DNA of 7,504 nucleotides from an uncultured Micrococcales bacterium (GTDB lineage: Bacteria; Actinomycetota; Actinomycetes; Actinomycetales; Microbacteriaceae). The notes under the pieces were generated by a model that saw only the letters and a list, made by a program, of their open reading frames with translations, was not told the DNA's origin and did no database searches. The stretch lies in contig CAIJJH010000155.1 in assembly GCA_903820955.1 (NCBI GenBank), positions 1 through 7,504 of the forward strand. The letters run 5' to 3'. Position 1 is the first letter of the stretch, and each line of letters starts with the position of its first letter. The position numbers and the translations under genes were made by a program. Of this stretch, positions 1 to 7,181 are shown piece after piece.

Positions 1-328
1 CCTCGATTGAGACGCGACCATCGAATCCACTCGAGGCTGCGTAAACCCCAGCGAAGATGTCACAGGCGTCGGCAACATCTCGAGTGGTTAGCTCGACGAT
101 AGCCTGCTCGGTCGAAGCGCCGGCCGCGGCTAGCTCAGCAAGTTGTGCCTCGTAACCCTCGCCCTTAGACAGAGCGCCAGCAAAGATCGTCGGGTTGGTG
201 GTTACGCCCGAAACCGAACGACTGGTGATGAGCTCCTTGAGGCCGCCCGAGACGATTCGCGAACGCGAAAGGTCGTCGAGCCAGATGCTTACTCCGTTGG
301 CGGCTAGTTGAGCTAGGGGACTGGTCAT
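1..328 (-). CDS. tal: Transaldolase, N-terminal part (runs off left edge)
   Basis: Transaldolase moves a dihydroxyacetone unit from sedoheptulose 7-phosphate to glyceraldehyde 3-phosphate in the cytosolic non-oxidative pentose phosphate pathway. Only the first 109 codons are present; the ATG is at 328-326. The visible part carries [11 protein letters not shown] at residues 12-22, with the Asp of WLDD (D18) matching the family's active-site Asp, and [10 protein letters not shown] at 40-49, the classic transaldolase strand with its conserved Asn (N45). The fragment ends at DGRVSIE, where the family's conserved Glu lies. The Schiff-base Lys lies beyond the edge. The gene starts 20 bases after the tkt stop and is surely co-transcribed with it. 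There is no clear Shine-Dalgarno site; the leader is an unbroken purine run instead. The reading frame is open throughout and the family assignment is firm. Confidence 0.95.
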   Translation of the reverse strand, partial: MTSPLAQLAANGVSIWLDDLSRSRIVSGGLKELITSRSVSGVTTNPTIFAGALSKGEGYEAQLAELAAAGASTEQAIVELTTRDVADACDIFAGVYAASSGFDGRVSIE

Positions 329-348
329 GGTGTTTTCTTTCTTTTTCT

Positions 349-2424
349 TTAGAGGCTCTTGAGGACGTCCTTGGCAGTAGAAACAACTGCCTCGGTGGTC
401 ATTCCAAATTCACGGAACAGGGTCTGGTAGTCGGCAGAGGCACCATAGTGCTCGATCGAAACGCTCTTGCCAAATGGGCCAACGTACTTCGACCAACCGA
501 GTGCAAGACCAGCCTCAACCGAAACGCGAGCCTGAACCTTCGAAGGTAGAACCTGCTCACGGTAGGCGGCCGGCTGTTCGTCGAACCACTCGAGGCAGGG
601 AGCCGAGACAACACGGGTAGCGATGCCGGCGGCCTCGAGCTGCTCGCGGGCTGCAACGGCAAGCTGAACCTCGGATCCGGTGGCGATAAGGATCAACTTA
701 GGCTTGCCGTTGGCTGCGTCCACCAGAGTGTAGGCACCCTTTGCGGTATTCGAAGCGTCTGCAAAACCTTCGCCGCGCTGGAAGACCGGAATGTTCTGGC
801 GAGTCAACGCGATACCGGCTGGCCCCTTGCGACGCTCGAGAATGGTCTTCCAGGCGTACGCGGTTTCGTTGGCGTCACCCGGACGAACGATGTCCAGGTT
901 AGGAATCGCCCGAAGCGTGGCTAGCTGCTCGATTGGCTGGTGGGTGGGGCCGTCTTCGCCGAGAGCAACAGAGTCATGGGTCCAGACAAAGATCGACGGG
1001 ACGCCCATCAGTGCGGCGAGACGAACCGCAGGGCGCATGTAGTCGCTGAAGATAAGGAAGGTTCCGCCAAATGCGCGAGTCTTGCCGTGCAATACGATGC
1101 CGTTAAGAATCGCACCCATGGCGTGTTCGCGTATACCGAAGTGCAGAACACGACCGTACTTATTACCCTTCCAGTCGTGTGTTGACCACTCGGCGGGAAT
1201 GAACGATGGTGCACCCTCGATGGTGGTCAGGTTCGACTCAGCCAGGTCTGCAGAACCACCCCAGAGTTCGGGCATGATCTTGGCGATTGCATTGATTACC
1301 TTGCCAGAGGCAGAGCGGGTCGAAATCTCGGTACCCGAATCGAATACGGGTAGTGCCGACTCAAGTTCGGCAGGCACCTCGTCGCGCTCCATGCGGTCGA
1401 GAAGATTTTTTGCGTCAGGGTTTGAGGCTGCCCAATCGGCAAAGGAAGATTCCCAGACCTTGCGGTTTTCGGTGGCGAACTGCTGGTAACCACGGGTGTG
1501 GGCCAAAACTTCGGGTGCAACCTCGAAAGATTTCTCGGGGTCAAAGCCGAGAGCAACCTTGAGTCCGGCAAGCTCTTCGGCACCGAGCTTGGCTCCGTGA
1601 ATCTTGCCGCTGTTCTGCTTGGTCGGCGAAGGCCAACCGATTATGGTGCGAAGACGAATCAGCGAAGGCTTGTCGGTTACCGACTTGGCAGCCTGAATAG
1701 CGTTGTAAAGCTCTTCGATGTCCTCGACATACTTGCCCGTCTTCTTCCAGTCGACGGTCTGCACGTGCCAGCCGTATGATTCGTAACGAGCCGACACATC
1801 TTCGGTGAACGAGATGTCGGTATCGTCCTCGATCGAAATCTGGTTGCTGTCGTAGATGACGACGAGGTTGCCGAGCTTCTGATGGCCAGCAAGCGAAGCT
1901 GCCTCCGAGGTGACGCCCTCCTGCATGTCTCCATCGCCAGCAATAACGTAGACGAAGTGGTCAAATGGGCTGGTGCCGGTGGCAGCGTTTGGATCAAACA
2001 TGCCGCGCTCGTAGCGAGCCGCGTAGGCGAAGCCGGTTGCCGAGGCAAGGCCTTGACCGAGCGGTCCGGTGGTGATTTCTACGCCCTTGGTGTGGCCGTA
2101 CTCCGGGTGGCCAGGAGTTGCCGAACCCCAGGTGCGCAACGCCTTGATGTCATCGAGCTCTAGCCCGTAGCCGTGAAGGAACAGTTGGTTGTAAATGGTG
2201 AGCGAAGAGTGCCCAACCGAAAGAATGAAACGATCGCGACCGATCCACTTGTCATCGCTCGGGTCATGGCACATGACCTTGTTGAAGAGCAGGTAAGCGA
2301 CCGGAGCTAGGCTGATCGCGGTTCCGGGGTGGCCATTGCCAACCTTTTCTACAGCGTCTGCTGCGAGTACACGCGCGGTGTCTACCGCTTTGGAATCAAG
2401 GTCGGTCCACTGGAATGCTGACAA
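349..2424 (-). CDS. tkt: Transketolase
   Basis: Thiamine-diphosphate enzyme that transfers two-carbon ketol units between sugar phosphates in the cytosol. It is 691 aa, a normal full length. Visible motifs in order: NGHPG at 30-34 (H32); GHSS at 71-74 (H72); [21 protein letters not shown] at about 105-125; the ThDP/Mg motif GDGD at 163-166 with its partner N194 in [13 protein letters not shown] at 274-281 (H276). The pyrimidine domain has FGIREHAMG at 429-437, with E433 as the likely cofactor-activating Glu, then [17 protein letters not shown] at 481-497 (H483, H495). The start is TTG at 2424-2422, chosen because AAGGAG lies 5 bases upstream and [18 protein letters not shown] is a natural family N-terminus. 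It leads an operon with tal and is divergent from ctaB. The stop is TAA. No odd residues were found. Confidence 0.98.
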   Translation of the reverse strand: MSAFQWTDLDSKAVDTARVLAADAVEKVGNGHPGTAISLAPVAYLLFNKVMCHDPSDDKWIGRDRFILSVGHSSLTIYNQLFLHGYGLELDDIKALRTWGSATPGHPEYGHTKGVEITTGPLGQGLASATGFAYAARYERGMFDPNAATGTSPFDHFVYVIAGDGDMQEGVTSEAASLAGHQKLGNLVVIYDSNQISIEDDTDISFTEDVSARYESYGWHVQTVDWKKTGKYVEDIEELYNAIQAAKSVTDKPSLIRLRTIIGWPSPTKQNSGKIHGAKLGAEELAGLKVALGFDPEKSFEVAPEVLAHTRGYQQFATENRKVWESSFADWAASNPDAKNLLDRMERDEVPAELESALPVFDSGTEISTRSASGKVINAIAKIMPELWGGSADLAESNLTTIEGAPSFIPAEWSTHDWKGNKYGRVLHFGIREHAMGAILNGIVLHGKTRAFGGTFLIFSDYMRPAVRLAALMGVPSIFVWTHDSVALGEDGPTHQPIEQLATLRAIPNLDIVRPGDANETAYAWKTILERRKGPAGIALTRQNIPVFQRGEGFADASNTAKGAYTLVDAANGKPKLILIATGSEVQLAVAAREQLEAAGIATRVVSAPCLEWFDEQPAAYREQVLPSKVQARVSVEAGLALGWSKYVGPFGKSVSIEHYGASADYQTLFREFGMTTEAVVSTAKDVLKSL

Positions 2425-2429
2425 GGCAG

Positions 2430-2435
2430 CTCCTT
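2430..2435 (-). promoter_or_regulatory. Ribosome binding site fixing the TTG start of tkt
   Basis: AAGGAG on the minus strand, 5 bases before the TTG at 2424. It is the strongest Shine-Dalgarno match in the window and decides the non-ATG start. Confidence 0.85.
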
Positions 2436-2517
2436 ATTTCTAGGCGCAAAAATGCACGCTCGTTGTTTTGTTCATTGGGCAACGTCGCCGATAGATGGTG
2501 GCTTTGCCACGCAGCCA

Positions 2518-2523
2518 ATTCTA
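2518..2523 (-). promoter_or_regulatory. Candidate -10 box for tkt
   Basis: TAGAAT on the minus strand is one base from the TATAAT consensus. A start about 7 bases downstream would give a leader of roughly 85-90 bases whose 5' end would contain the GTGGC/GCCAC hairpin at 2498-2510. No convincing -35 is seen, so this is weak. Confidence 0.25.
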
Positions 2524-2572
2524 CACCGCGACGGCTTTATCTCCCGGGGAATATCGGGCAATGTCCCTGATT

Positions 2573-2578
2573 TAGACT
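2573..2578 (+). promoter_or_regulatory. Candidate -10 box for a leaderless ctaB mRNA
   Basis: TAGACT fits the actinobacterial TANNNT pattern and ends 9 bases before the ctaB ATG. No Shine-Dalgarno sequence precedes that ATG. Together these suggest transcription starts at or within a few bases of the start codon. There is no recognisable -35. This is inferred from spacing only. Confidence 0.4.
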
Positions 2579-2587
2579 TAACCGAAC

Positions 2588-3508
2588 ATGAGCGCAAAAT
2601 CCACCTCCAAATCCGGCCTGCTTGCTAAAGCGAAGGCTTACCTTGCGCTAACCAAACCTCGCGTCATCGAGCTTCTACTGATCACCACAGTTCCGACGAT
2701 GATTCTGGCAAACTTCGGAAAAGGGTTTCCGAATCTTGGGTTGGTCCTGGTGACACTAGTCGGTGGAGCGCTCTCGGCAGGTTCGGCGAACGCCTTCAAC
2801 TGCTACATCGACGCCGACATCGACAAGATCATGGGACGCACGAAAAATCGCCCCCTAGTGACCGGCGAACTAACCAAGCGCCAGGCTCTGATCTTCGCCT
2901 TGGTCATTGGCATCTTTTCGGTCGCTTGGCTTTGGCTGACCACCAACTTCTTAGCTGCGATGCTTTCGCTTTGCGCGATCCTGTTCTATGTTTTCGTCTA
3001 CACACTGCTGCTAAAGCGCAGGACGCCCCAGAACATTGTTTGGGGTGGAGCCGCGGGAGCAATGCCTGCGCTAATCGGTTGGGCAGCGGTTACCAACGGT
3101 TTGAACGTTTCGGCCTGGTTACTCTTCCTGATCATCTTCCTGTGGACCCCGCCGCACTACTGGCCGCTTTCAATGCGCTACAAGGACGACTATGCCGCCG
3201 CCGGTGTGCCAATGTTGCCGGTCGTAAGGTCGCCGCGAGTGGTCGGCGTCCAAATAGTTTTGTACTCGTGGGCACTGGTCGTCTCGACCCTTCTGCTGAT
3301 CCCGGCCTCGGGAATGGGTTTGATCTACAGCATTGCCGCGGTTCTTTCGGGTGGTTGGTTCTTGCTAGAAGCAACCAAGCTTTACAACGCCAGCAAGTCG
3401 GGGGAGGTCGAATCTCCGATGAGACTCTTTCACGGCTCGATCACTTACCTGACTGTGTTGTTCGTGGCAATCGCGGTCGACCCGCTATTGCACTTCGCCT
3501 TCTTCTAG
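2588..3508 (+). CDS. ctaB: Protoheme IX farnesyltransferase (heme O synthase)
   Basis: Membrane UbiA-family prenyltransferase that adds a farnesyl group to heme B, giving heme O, the first step toward heme A for the aa3-type oxidase. It is 306 aa, normal for the family. LTKPRV at 21-26 opens the first membrane segment. The first Asp-rich loop is N71-CYI-D75-ADI-D79 followed by GRTKNRPL at 83-90 (the NxxxDxxxD prenyl-diphosphate/Mg site). [17 protein letters not shown] at 144-160 and [24 protein letters not shown] at 186-209 are hallmark CtaB/Cox10 loops, the latter being the second Asp motif. Several hydrophobic segments run to the C-terminus. The ATG at 2588 has no Shine-Dalgarno site, so a leaderless mRNA is likely. 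It is divergent from tkt and ends in a 4-base overlap with phr on the other strand, leaving no room for its own terminator. Confidence 0.97.
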   Translation: MSAKSTSKSGLLAKAKAYLALTKPRVIELLLITTVPTMILANFGKGFPNLGLVLVTLVGGALSAGSANAFNCYIDADIDKIMGRTKNRPLVTGELTKRQALIFALVIGIFSVAWLWLTTNFLAAMLSLCAILFYVFVYTLLLKRRTPQNIVWGGAAGAMPALIGWAAVTNGLNVSAWLLFLIIFLWTPPHYWPLSMRYKDDYAAAGVPMLPVVRSPRVVGVQIVLYSWALVVSTLLLIPASGMGLIYSIAAVLSGGWFLLEATKLYNASKSGEVESPMRLFHGSITYLTVLFVAIAVDPLLHFAFF

Positions 3509-4794
3509 AGCGTCTTCAGCTCTTCAAGGCGGGCTAAAGACTCTTCCCTTTCGACCGCGTGGTCGACAATCGGGGCCGGGTAATTCGGAGCAAGCGAACT
3601 AATCAGCAACCAGGGTTCGTGAACTTCCTTGCCCGGTATGCCGCGGAGTTCTGGCACGAACTTGCGGACGTAGTCGCCGTTCGGGTCGAACTTATAGCCC
3701 TGGGTGATTGGGTTGAAAATGCGGTAGTAGGGGGAGGCGTCGGTTCCGCAACCAGCCGTCCACTGCCACCCGTGAGAGTTTGAGGCAACGTCGAAGTCAG
3801 TCAAGTGTTGTTCGAACCAGCGCGCGCCGTGCTGCCACTCGATGTGCAGGTCTTTCACCAAGAAGGACGCCACGATCATGCGAACACGGTTGTGCATCCA
3901 ACCGGTTGCTAGCAGTTGCCGCATTCCCGCGTCGACCATCGGGTAGCCGGTTTTGCCTTGCTGCCAAGCCTCGAGTTTGCCTGGAGCTTCGTCGTAACGC
4001 ATCTTCGCGAAACGAGGCTCGTAGTAGCCATCCACCGTGTGCGGGTTGTGAAGAAGGACGTCGGCATAGAACTCACGCCAGGCGAGTTCCTTCATGAAGG
4101 TGACTTCGCCCTCGGAGTCACCAAGTTCGGCAAGCAAGGTTCGCGGGTGAATCTCGCCGTGGGCGAGGGCATGAGACAGGTGCGAGGTTCCGCTCAGATC
4201 GGCACGATTGCGGTCTTCGTTGTAACCCTCGAGGGCTCGGCGCTGAAAATTGGCAAAGGTTTCTTTCGCAAAACTTTCGCCCACTCGCACTTCGGGCCCG
4301 CTCGGTAGGTCTTCACCCGTTTTTAGCCAGGTAACGCCAGCAGGTGCTGGCAGCGGATTTGACCAACCGTTAGCAAACCAAGCCTTGAAGAATGGCGTGT
4401 AAACCCGGTACGGAGTGCCGTCCGGTTTGCGCACAACACCGGGTGAGACCGCGTAGTTTCCCGGGCCGACCACGAACTTGATGCCTGCTTCGTCCAGTCC
4501 CCGCTGCACCTCGAGCTGGTCTGCGATGCCGACTGGGTCGAATGCACGGCTGCAGTGCACCGCTGAAACACCCAGATTCTTCGCCGTGGCAACGAGATCG
4601 TCGACCAGACCTAGGGAGTCCGATAGCTGAGAACTTAGCGACCGCCAGCTAGCGGTAAGAGAATCGATTCTCACTTGACTGAGCCCTTCGAGGGAGCCTG
4701 AAAGAACTACTGGGTAAACCTCTGAGCCGGCCGAAACCAACGCGGGGTTGTCGGCTACCCGAAGGTCACGTCGAAACCAGTAGAGGGTTGCCAT
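3505..4794 (-). CDS. phr: Deoxyribodipyrimidine photolyase, class I
   Basis: FAD enzyme of the cryptochrome/photolyase family; it uses blue or near-UV light to split cyclobutane pyrimidine dimers. It is 429 aa, slightly short against about 450-480 for many class I enzymes. The N-terminal antenna domain starts [14 protein letters not shown] (6-19). The FAD domain has [16 protein letters not shown] (203-218), ELAWREFY (236-243), [14 protein letters not shown] (281-294), [10 protein letters not shown] (297-306), and SNSHGWQW to [12 protein letters not shown] (338-369). N339 matches the Asn next to the flavin in E. coli PhrB (N378), supporting dimer photolyase rather than cryptochrome. W343 and W320 match W382 and W359; the third Trp (W306) is Y267 here. 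The antenna cofactor cannot be told. ATG at 4794-4792 follows GAAGG by 8 bases and directly abuts the ctaA stop, so it is probably translated from the ctaA mRNA. Confidence 0.95.
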   Translation of the reverse strand: MATLYWFRRDLRVADNPALVSAGSEVYPVVLSGSLEGLSQVRIDSLTASWRSLSSQLSDSLGLVDDLVATAKNLGVSAVHCSRAFDPVGIADQLEVQRGLDEAGIKFVVGPGNYAVSPGVVRKPDGTPYRVYTPFFKAWFANGWSNPLPAPAGVTWLKTGEDLPSGPEVRVGESFAKETFANFQRRALEGYNEDRNRADLSGTSHLSHALAHGEIHPRTLLAELGDSEGEVTFMKELAWREFYADVLLHNPHTVDGYYEPRFAKMRYDEAPGKLEAWQQGKTGYPMVDAGMRQLLATGWMHNRVRMIVASFLVKDLHIEWQHGARWFEQHLTDFDVASNSHGWQWTAGCGTDASPYYRIFNPITQGYKFDPNGDYVRKFVPELRGIPGKEVHEPWLLISSLAPNYPAPIVDHAVEREESLARLEELKTL

Positions 4795-5613
4795 CTAGCG
4801 AACCTTCGAGGCGAAGAGTTGAAACCAGAGAAGACTGCAAAGCGTTGCTGCTCCTGCGACGTGAAAACCGACCAGAAGTGCCGGAACTCCAAGCCTCGCC
4901 TGAGCGACGCCGATCACGGCTTGAATCACTAGGTTTGCGAGCAGGCCGAGGAGGATCGATCGATTGAGCTTGTCGGCTCGATACAGAACTAACGACAGCA
5001 GAACTAGGGCGAGGGTGAGGTAGGCGGGGTACGAGTGGTAGTGCTGCCAAACCTCAAGGTCTAGCCCGTTTCTCGGGGTTTTTGCGTCGCCAGCGTGTGG
5101 GCCAGCGCCGGTAACAATGATTCCGAAGACCACCGAAGTGAGTCCGGTGATGGTTATGGCAACCGAGGTGATTCTAGGCAGCCCGGAGCGACCAGTGAGG
5201 CCAGGGGAGTAGAACCGCCAAACCAAGAGCGAAGAAAGTGCGATGAGCACGGCCGAGAGTGCAAAGTGCGCCCCAACGAGCCAAGGGTTTAGGCCGGTTA
5301 GCACCGTCAAACCGCCGAGGACGGCCTGAGCCGGAATTCCGGCTAACAGCCCAATCGCCAGAGCACGCTGAACCGTTTTCCAGAACAGGACCACGGTGAA
5401 TACCGCGATGATTAGAAGCGCAAAAGTGAGCAAGCGGTTGGCAAATTCAATGACACCGTGTAGCCCTTGGGCCTGAACGGTAACGAGCGATTCGGCAGTG
5501 CACCGCGGCCAAGTTGGGCAACCTAGACCAGATCCGGTAAGCCGCACGACACCCCCGGTCACCACAATCAAAATTTGTGAGACCAGAGTGCTCCAGACTG
5601 CAAACTTGCGCAA
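4795..5613 (-). CDS. ctaA: Heme A synthase (CtaA/Cox15 family)
   Basis: Membrane enzyme that oxidises the C8 methyl of heme O to a formyl group, giving heme A for cytochrome aa3. I prefer the TTG at 5613-5611: GAAAGG lies 6 bases upstream, and the protein (272 aa) then begins about ten residues before the first membrane segment. A GTG at 5685 gives 296 aa but has no ribosome site and adds a tail I do not expect in the family. From the TTG, VTGGVVRLTGSGLGCPTWPRC lies at 18-38, with C32 and C38 as the outer-loop Cys pair. H52 of GLHGVIEFANR, H116 of GAHFA, H193 (or H191) of WQHYHSYP and H251 of GFHVAG are the expected four heme-ligand histidines in two similar halves. About eight hydrophobic segments are visible. 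It works after CtaB and is followed with zero gap by phr. Confidence 0.94.
   Translation of the reverse strand: MRKFAVWSTLVSQILIVVTGGVVRLTGSGLGCPTWPRCTAESLVTVQAQGLHGVIEFANRLLTFALLIIAVFTVVLFWKTVQRALAIGLLAGIPAQAVLGGLTVLTGLNPWLVGAHFALSAVLIALSSLLVWRFYSPGLTGRSGLPRITSVAITITGLTSVVFGIIVTGAGPHAGDAKTPRNGLDLEVWQHYHSYPAYLTLALVLLSLVLYRADKLNRSILLGLLANLVIQAVIGVAQARLGVPALLVGFHVAGAATLCSLLWFQLFASKVR
4803..4807 (-). promoter_or_regulatory. Ribosome binding site of phr, inside the end of ctaA
   Basis: GAAGG on the minus strand, 8 bases before the phr ATG. It lies within the last codons of ctaA, so ribosomes finishing ctaA reach the phr start at once. This supports translational coupling. Confidence 0.6.
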
Positions 5614-5619
5614 TATCGG

Positions 5620-5625
5620 CCTTTC
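5620..5625 (-). promoter_or_regulatory. Ribosome binding site supporting the TTG start of ctaA
   Basis: GAAAGG on the minus strand, 6 bases before TTG at 5613. The upstream GTG at 5685 has no comparable site, so this element decides the start choice. Confidence 0.6.
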
Positions 5626-5671
5626 TAGAGGCTTTACCCGGAGCTGATTCCAAAGTAAAATGTGAGGGTCG

Positions 5672-5683
5672 GAGCATTTGCTC
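5672..5683. repeat. Short palindrome GAGCA-TT-TGCTC
   Basis: Perfect 5-base arms with a 2-base centre. It lies between ctaA and sufB, where a dimeric repressor could affect both promoters. Operator function is inferred. Confidence 0.5.
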
Positions 5684-5702
5684 ACTTCAATACTTACACG
5701 AA

Positions 5703-5726
5703 GGCGCGTTGGAATAATCCCGCGCC
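5703..5726. repeat. Inverted repeat GGCGCG-N12-CGCGCC upstream of sufB
   Basis: Perfect 6-base GC-rich arms. The inner sequence adds three more pairs, GGA-ATAA-TCC, with two unpaired T bases on the left side. It could be an operator or, if transcribed, a hairpin in the sufB leader ending 22 bases before the ribosome site. No T-run follows on either strand, so it is not an intrinsic terminator. Confidence 0.65.
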
Positions 5727-5748
5727 ATGGGTGTTTGCCTTTACGAAT

Positions 5749-5756
5749 AGAGAGGA
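5749..5756 (+). promoter_or_regulatory. Ribosome binding site fixing the TTG start of sufB
   Basis: AGAGAGGA followed by 6 bases and TTG at 5763. No ATG or GTG nearby gives a better fit to the family N-terminus. Confidence 0.8.
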
Positions 5757-5762
5757 CGCGTC

Positions 5763-7181
5763 TTGTCAGAGAACATCATCGAACGTCCGGAATTGGATTC
5801 GTTAGGCAACTACGAATTTGGCTGGTCAGACAGCGACAAAGCCGGAGAAACTGCAAAGCGCGGAATCAACGAGGACGTCGTCCGTGACATCTCGGGTAAG
5901 AAGAGCGAGCCGGACTGGATGCTCGAAACCCGCTTGAAGGGTTACGACTACTTCACCCGCAAGCCAATGCCAAACTGGGGCGCAGACCTCAGCGGCATCG
6001 ACTTCGACAACATCAAGTACTTCGTGCGCTCTACCGAGAAGCAGGCAGCCAGCTGGGAAGACCTTCCAGAAGACATCAAGAACACCTACGAGAAGCTCGG
6101 AATCCCAGAGGCAGAGCGTTCGCGCCTGGTTTCGGGAGTCGCCGCTCAGTACGAGTCAGAGGTGGTTTATCACCAGATTCAAGAGGAGCTTGAGGCTCAG
6201 GGCGTCATATTCCTAGACACCGACACGGCACTCAAAGAGCACCCAGAACTCTTCAAGGAATACTTCGGCACCGTGATTCCGGCCGGCGACAACAAGTTCG
6301 CTTCGCTAAACACGGCAGTTTGGTCGGGTGGCTCGTTCGTCTACATTCCAAAGGGCGTGCACGTCGAGATCCCGCTTCAGGCCTACTTCAGAATCAACAC
6401 CGAGAACATGGGTCAGTTCGAGAGAACCCTGATCATCGCCGACGAAGGCTCATATGTTCACTACATCGAAGGTTGCACCGCTCCGATCTACAACTCGGAC
6501 TCGCTGCACTCGGCCGTTGTGGAAATCATCGTTAAGAAGAACGCCCGCGTTCGCTACACGACCATTCAGAACTGGTCGACCAACGTCTACAACCTCGTTA
6601 CCAAGCGGGCAATCGCACACGAGGGCGCAACCATGGAGTGGGTCGACGGCAACATCGGCTCGAAAGTCACCATGAAGTACCCGGCAATCATCCTCGCCGG
6701 TGAGCACGCTCGCGGCGAAACCCTTTCGGTTGCTTTCGCTGGCGCGGGTCAGCACCAGGACGCCGGAGCAAAGATGATTCACCTAGCCCCTTACACCTCG
6801 TCCTCGATCATCTCGAAGTCGATTGCTCGTGGCGGAGGTAGAACCTCGTACCGCGGTGAAATCCGTGTGAACCCGGGTGCACACCACTCGGCAAACACCG
6901 TTCGTTGCGACGCCCTCTTGGTCGACACAATCTCGCGCTCCGACACCTATCCGGCTGTCGACGTCCGTGAAGATGACGTCTCGATGGGTCACGAGGCCAC
7001 CGTTTCGCGAGTCAGCGACGAACAGCTTTTCTACCTGCAGTCGCGCGGCATGGCCGAAGACGAAGCGATGGCAATGATCGTGCGAGGTTTCATTGAGCCA
7101 ATCGCTAAAGAACTACCGATGGAGTATGCACTCGAGCTGAACAAGCTCATCGAGATGCAGATGGAAGGGGCTGTCGGTTAG
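5763..7181 (+). CDS. sufB: Fe-S cluster assembly protein SufB
   Basis: Scaffold subunit of the cytosolic SufBCD complex, on which Fe-S clusters are built from sulfur delivered by SufS/SufU or SufE. It is 472 aa, normal full length. The N-terminal region has [12 protein letters not shown] (14-25) and [18 protein letters not shown] (38-55), typical of SufB. The beta-helix core includes [26 protein letters not shown] (187-212), EGCTAPIY (236-243) and [17 protein letters not shown] (370-386). The only two cysteines are C238 and C382, which match E. coli SufB C254 and C405; H410-E411 match E. coli H433-E434 beside the nascent cluster site. The gene is not split by an intein, unlike SufB of M. tuberculosis. 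It starts with TTG behind AGAGAGGA and overlaps sufD by one base. Confidence 0.98.
   Translation: MSENIIERPELDSLGNYEFGWSDSDKAGETAKRGINEDVVRDISGKKSEPDWMLETRLKGYDYFTRKPMPNWGADLSGIDFDNIKYFVRSTEKQAASWEDLPEDIKNTYEKLGIPEAERSRLVSGVAAQYESEVVYHQIQEELEAQGVIFLDTDTALKEHPELFKEYFGTVIPAGDNKFASLNTAVWSGGSFVYIPKGVHVEIPLQAYFRINTENMGQFERTLIIADEGSYVHYIEGCTAPIYNSDSLHSAVVEIIVKKNARVRYTTIQNWSTNVYNLVTKRAIAHEGATMEWVDGNIGSKVTMKYPAIILAGEHARGETLSVAFAGAGQHQDAGAKMIHLAPYTSSSIISKSIARGGGRTSYRGEIRVNPGAHHSANTVRCDALLVDTISRSDTYPAVDVREDDVSMGHEATVSRVSDEQLFYLQSRGMAEDEAMAMIVRGFIEPIAKELPMEYALELNKLIEMQMEGAVG

Larger units (their letters stand above)
2425..2587. promoter_or_regulatory. Divergent tkt/ctaB control region
   Basis: This 163-base spacer must hold the promoters of both the tkt-tal operon (leftward) and ctaB (rightward), since nothing else lies between the two divergent starts. 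It is richer in A+T than the flanking genes in places. It contains a TAGAAT -10-like box on the minus strand (2518-2523), a TAGACT -10-like box on the plus strand (2573-2578), a small perfect hairpin (2498-2510), and two copies of GGGCAAYGTC (from 2477 and 2556). I see no good -35 hexamer for either box, so the exact promoters are tentative. Confidence 0.6.
5614..5762. promoter_or_regulatory. Divergent ctaA/sufB control region with dyads
   Basis: This 149-base spacer (with the preferred ctaA start) must carry the promoters for the ctaA-phr unit (leftward) and the suf operon (rightward). It holds two clear dyads, at 5672-5683 and 5703-5726, and a looser outer dyad spanning 5653-5695. No strong -35/-10 pair is visible on either strand; TACTTT at 5652-5657 (minus) and AATAAT at 5713-5718 (plus, inside the larger dyad) are the best -10-like boxes. 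No SufR-type regulator gene lies here, although one often precedes sufB in Actinobacteria. Confidence 0.6.

Noticed and set aside
1082..1489. Open frame of 135 codons antisense to tkt
   Set aside because: It is fully inside tkt, has no ribosome site and no recognisable protein features, and is explained by codon bias of the real gene.
2926..3537. Open frame of 203 codons inside and past ctaB, same strand
   Set aside because: It lies in another frame of the clearly identified ctaB, has a composition expected of a shifted reading, and shows no family motif.
3746..3750. Photolyase Cys349 in AGCGTDA as an unusual active-site change
   Set aside because: A Cys at this place (Thr388 in E. coli) also occurs, as far as I know, in other class I photolyases, so it is not distinctive.
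3916..4308. Open frame of 130 codons antisense to phr
   Set aside because: It covers conserved photolyase motifs on the true strand; no independent support.
5703..5726. Intrinsic terminator
   Set aside because: The stem is GC-rich but neither strand has a following T-run, and it lies between two divergent genes where no transcript should end.
5763..7181. Possible intein in SufB, as in M. tuberculosis
   Set aside because: The protein runs continuously through all conserved blocks at normal length, with only two Cys residues and no intein motifs.
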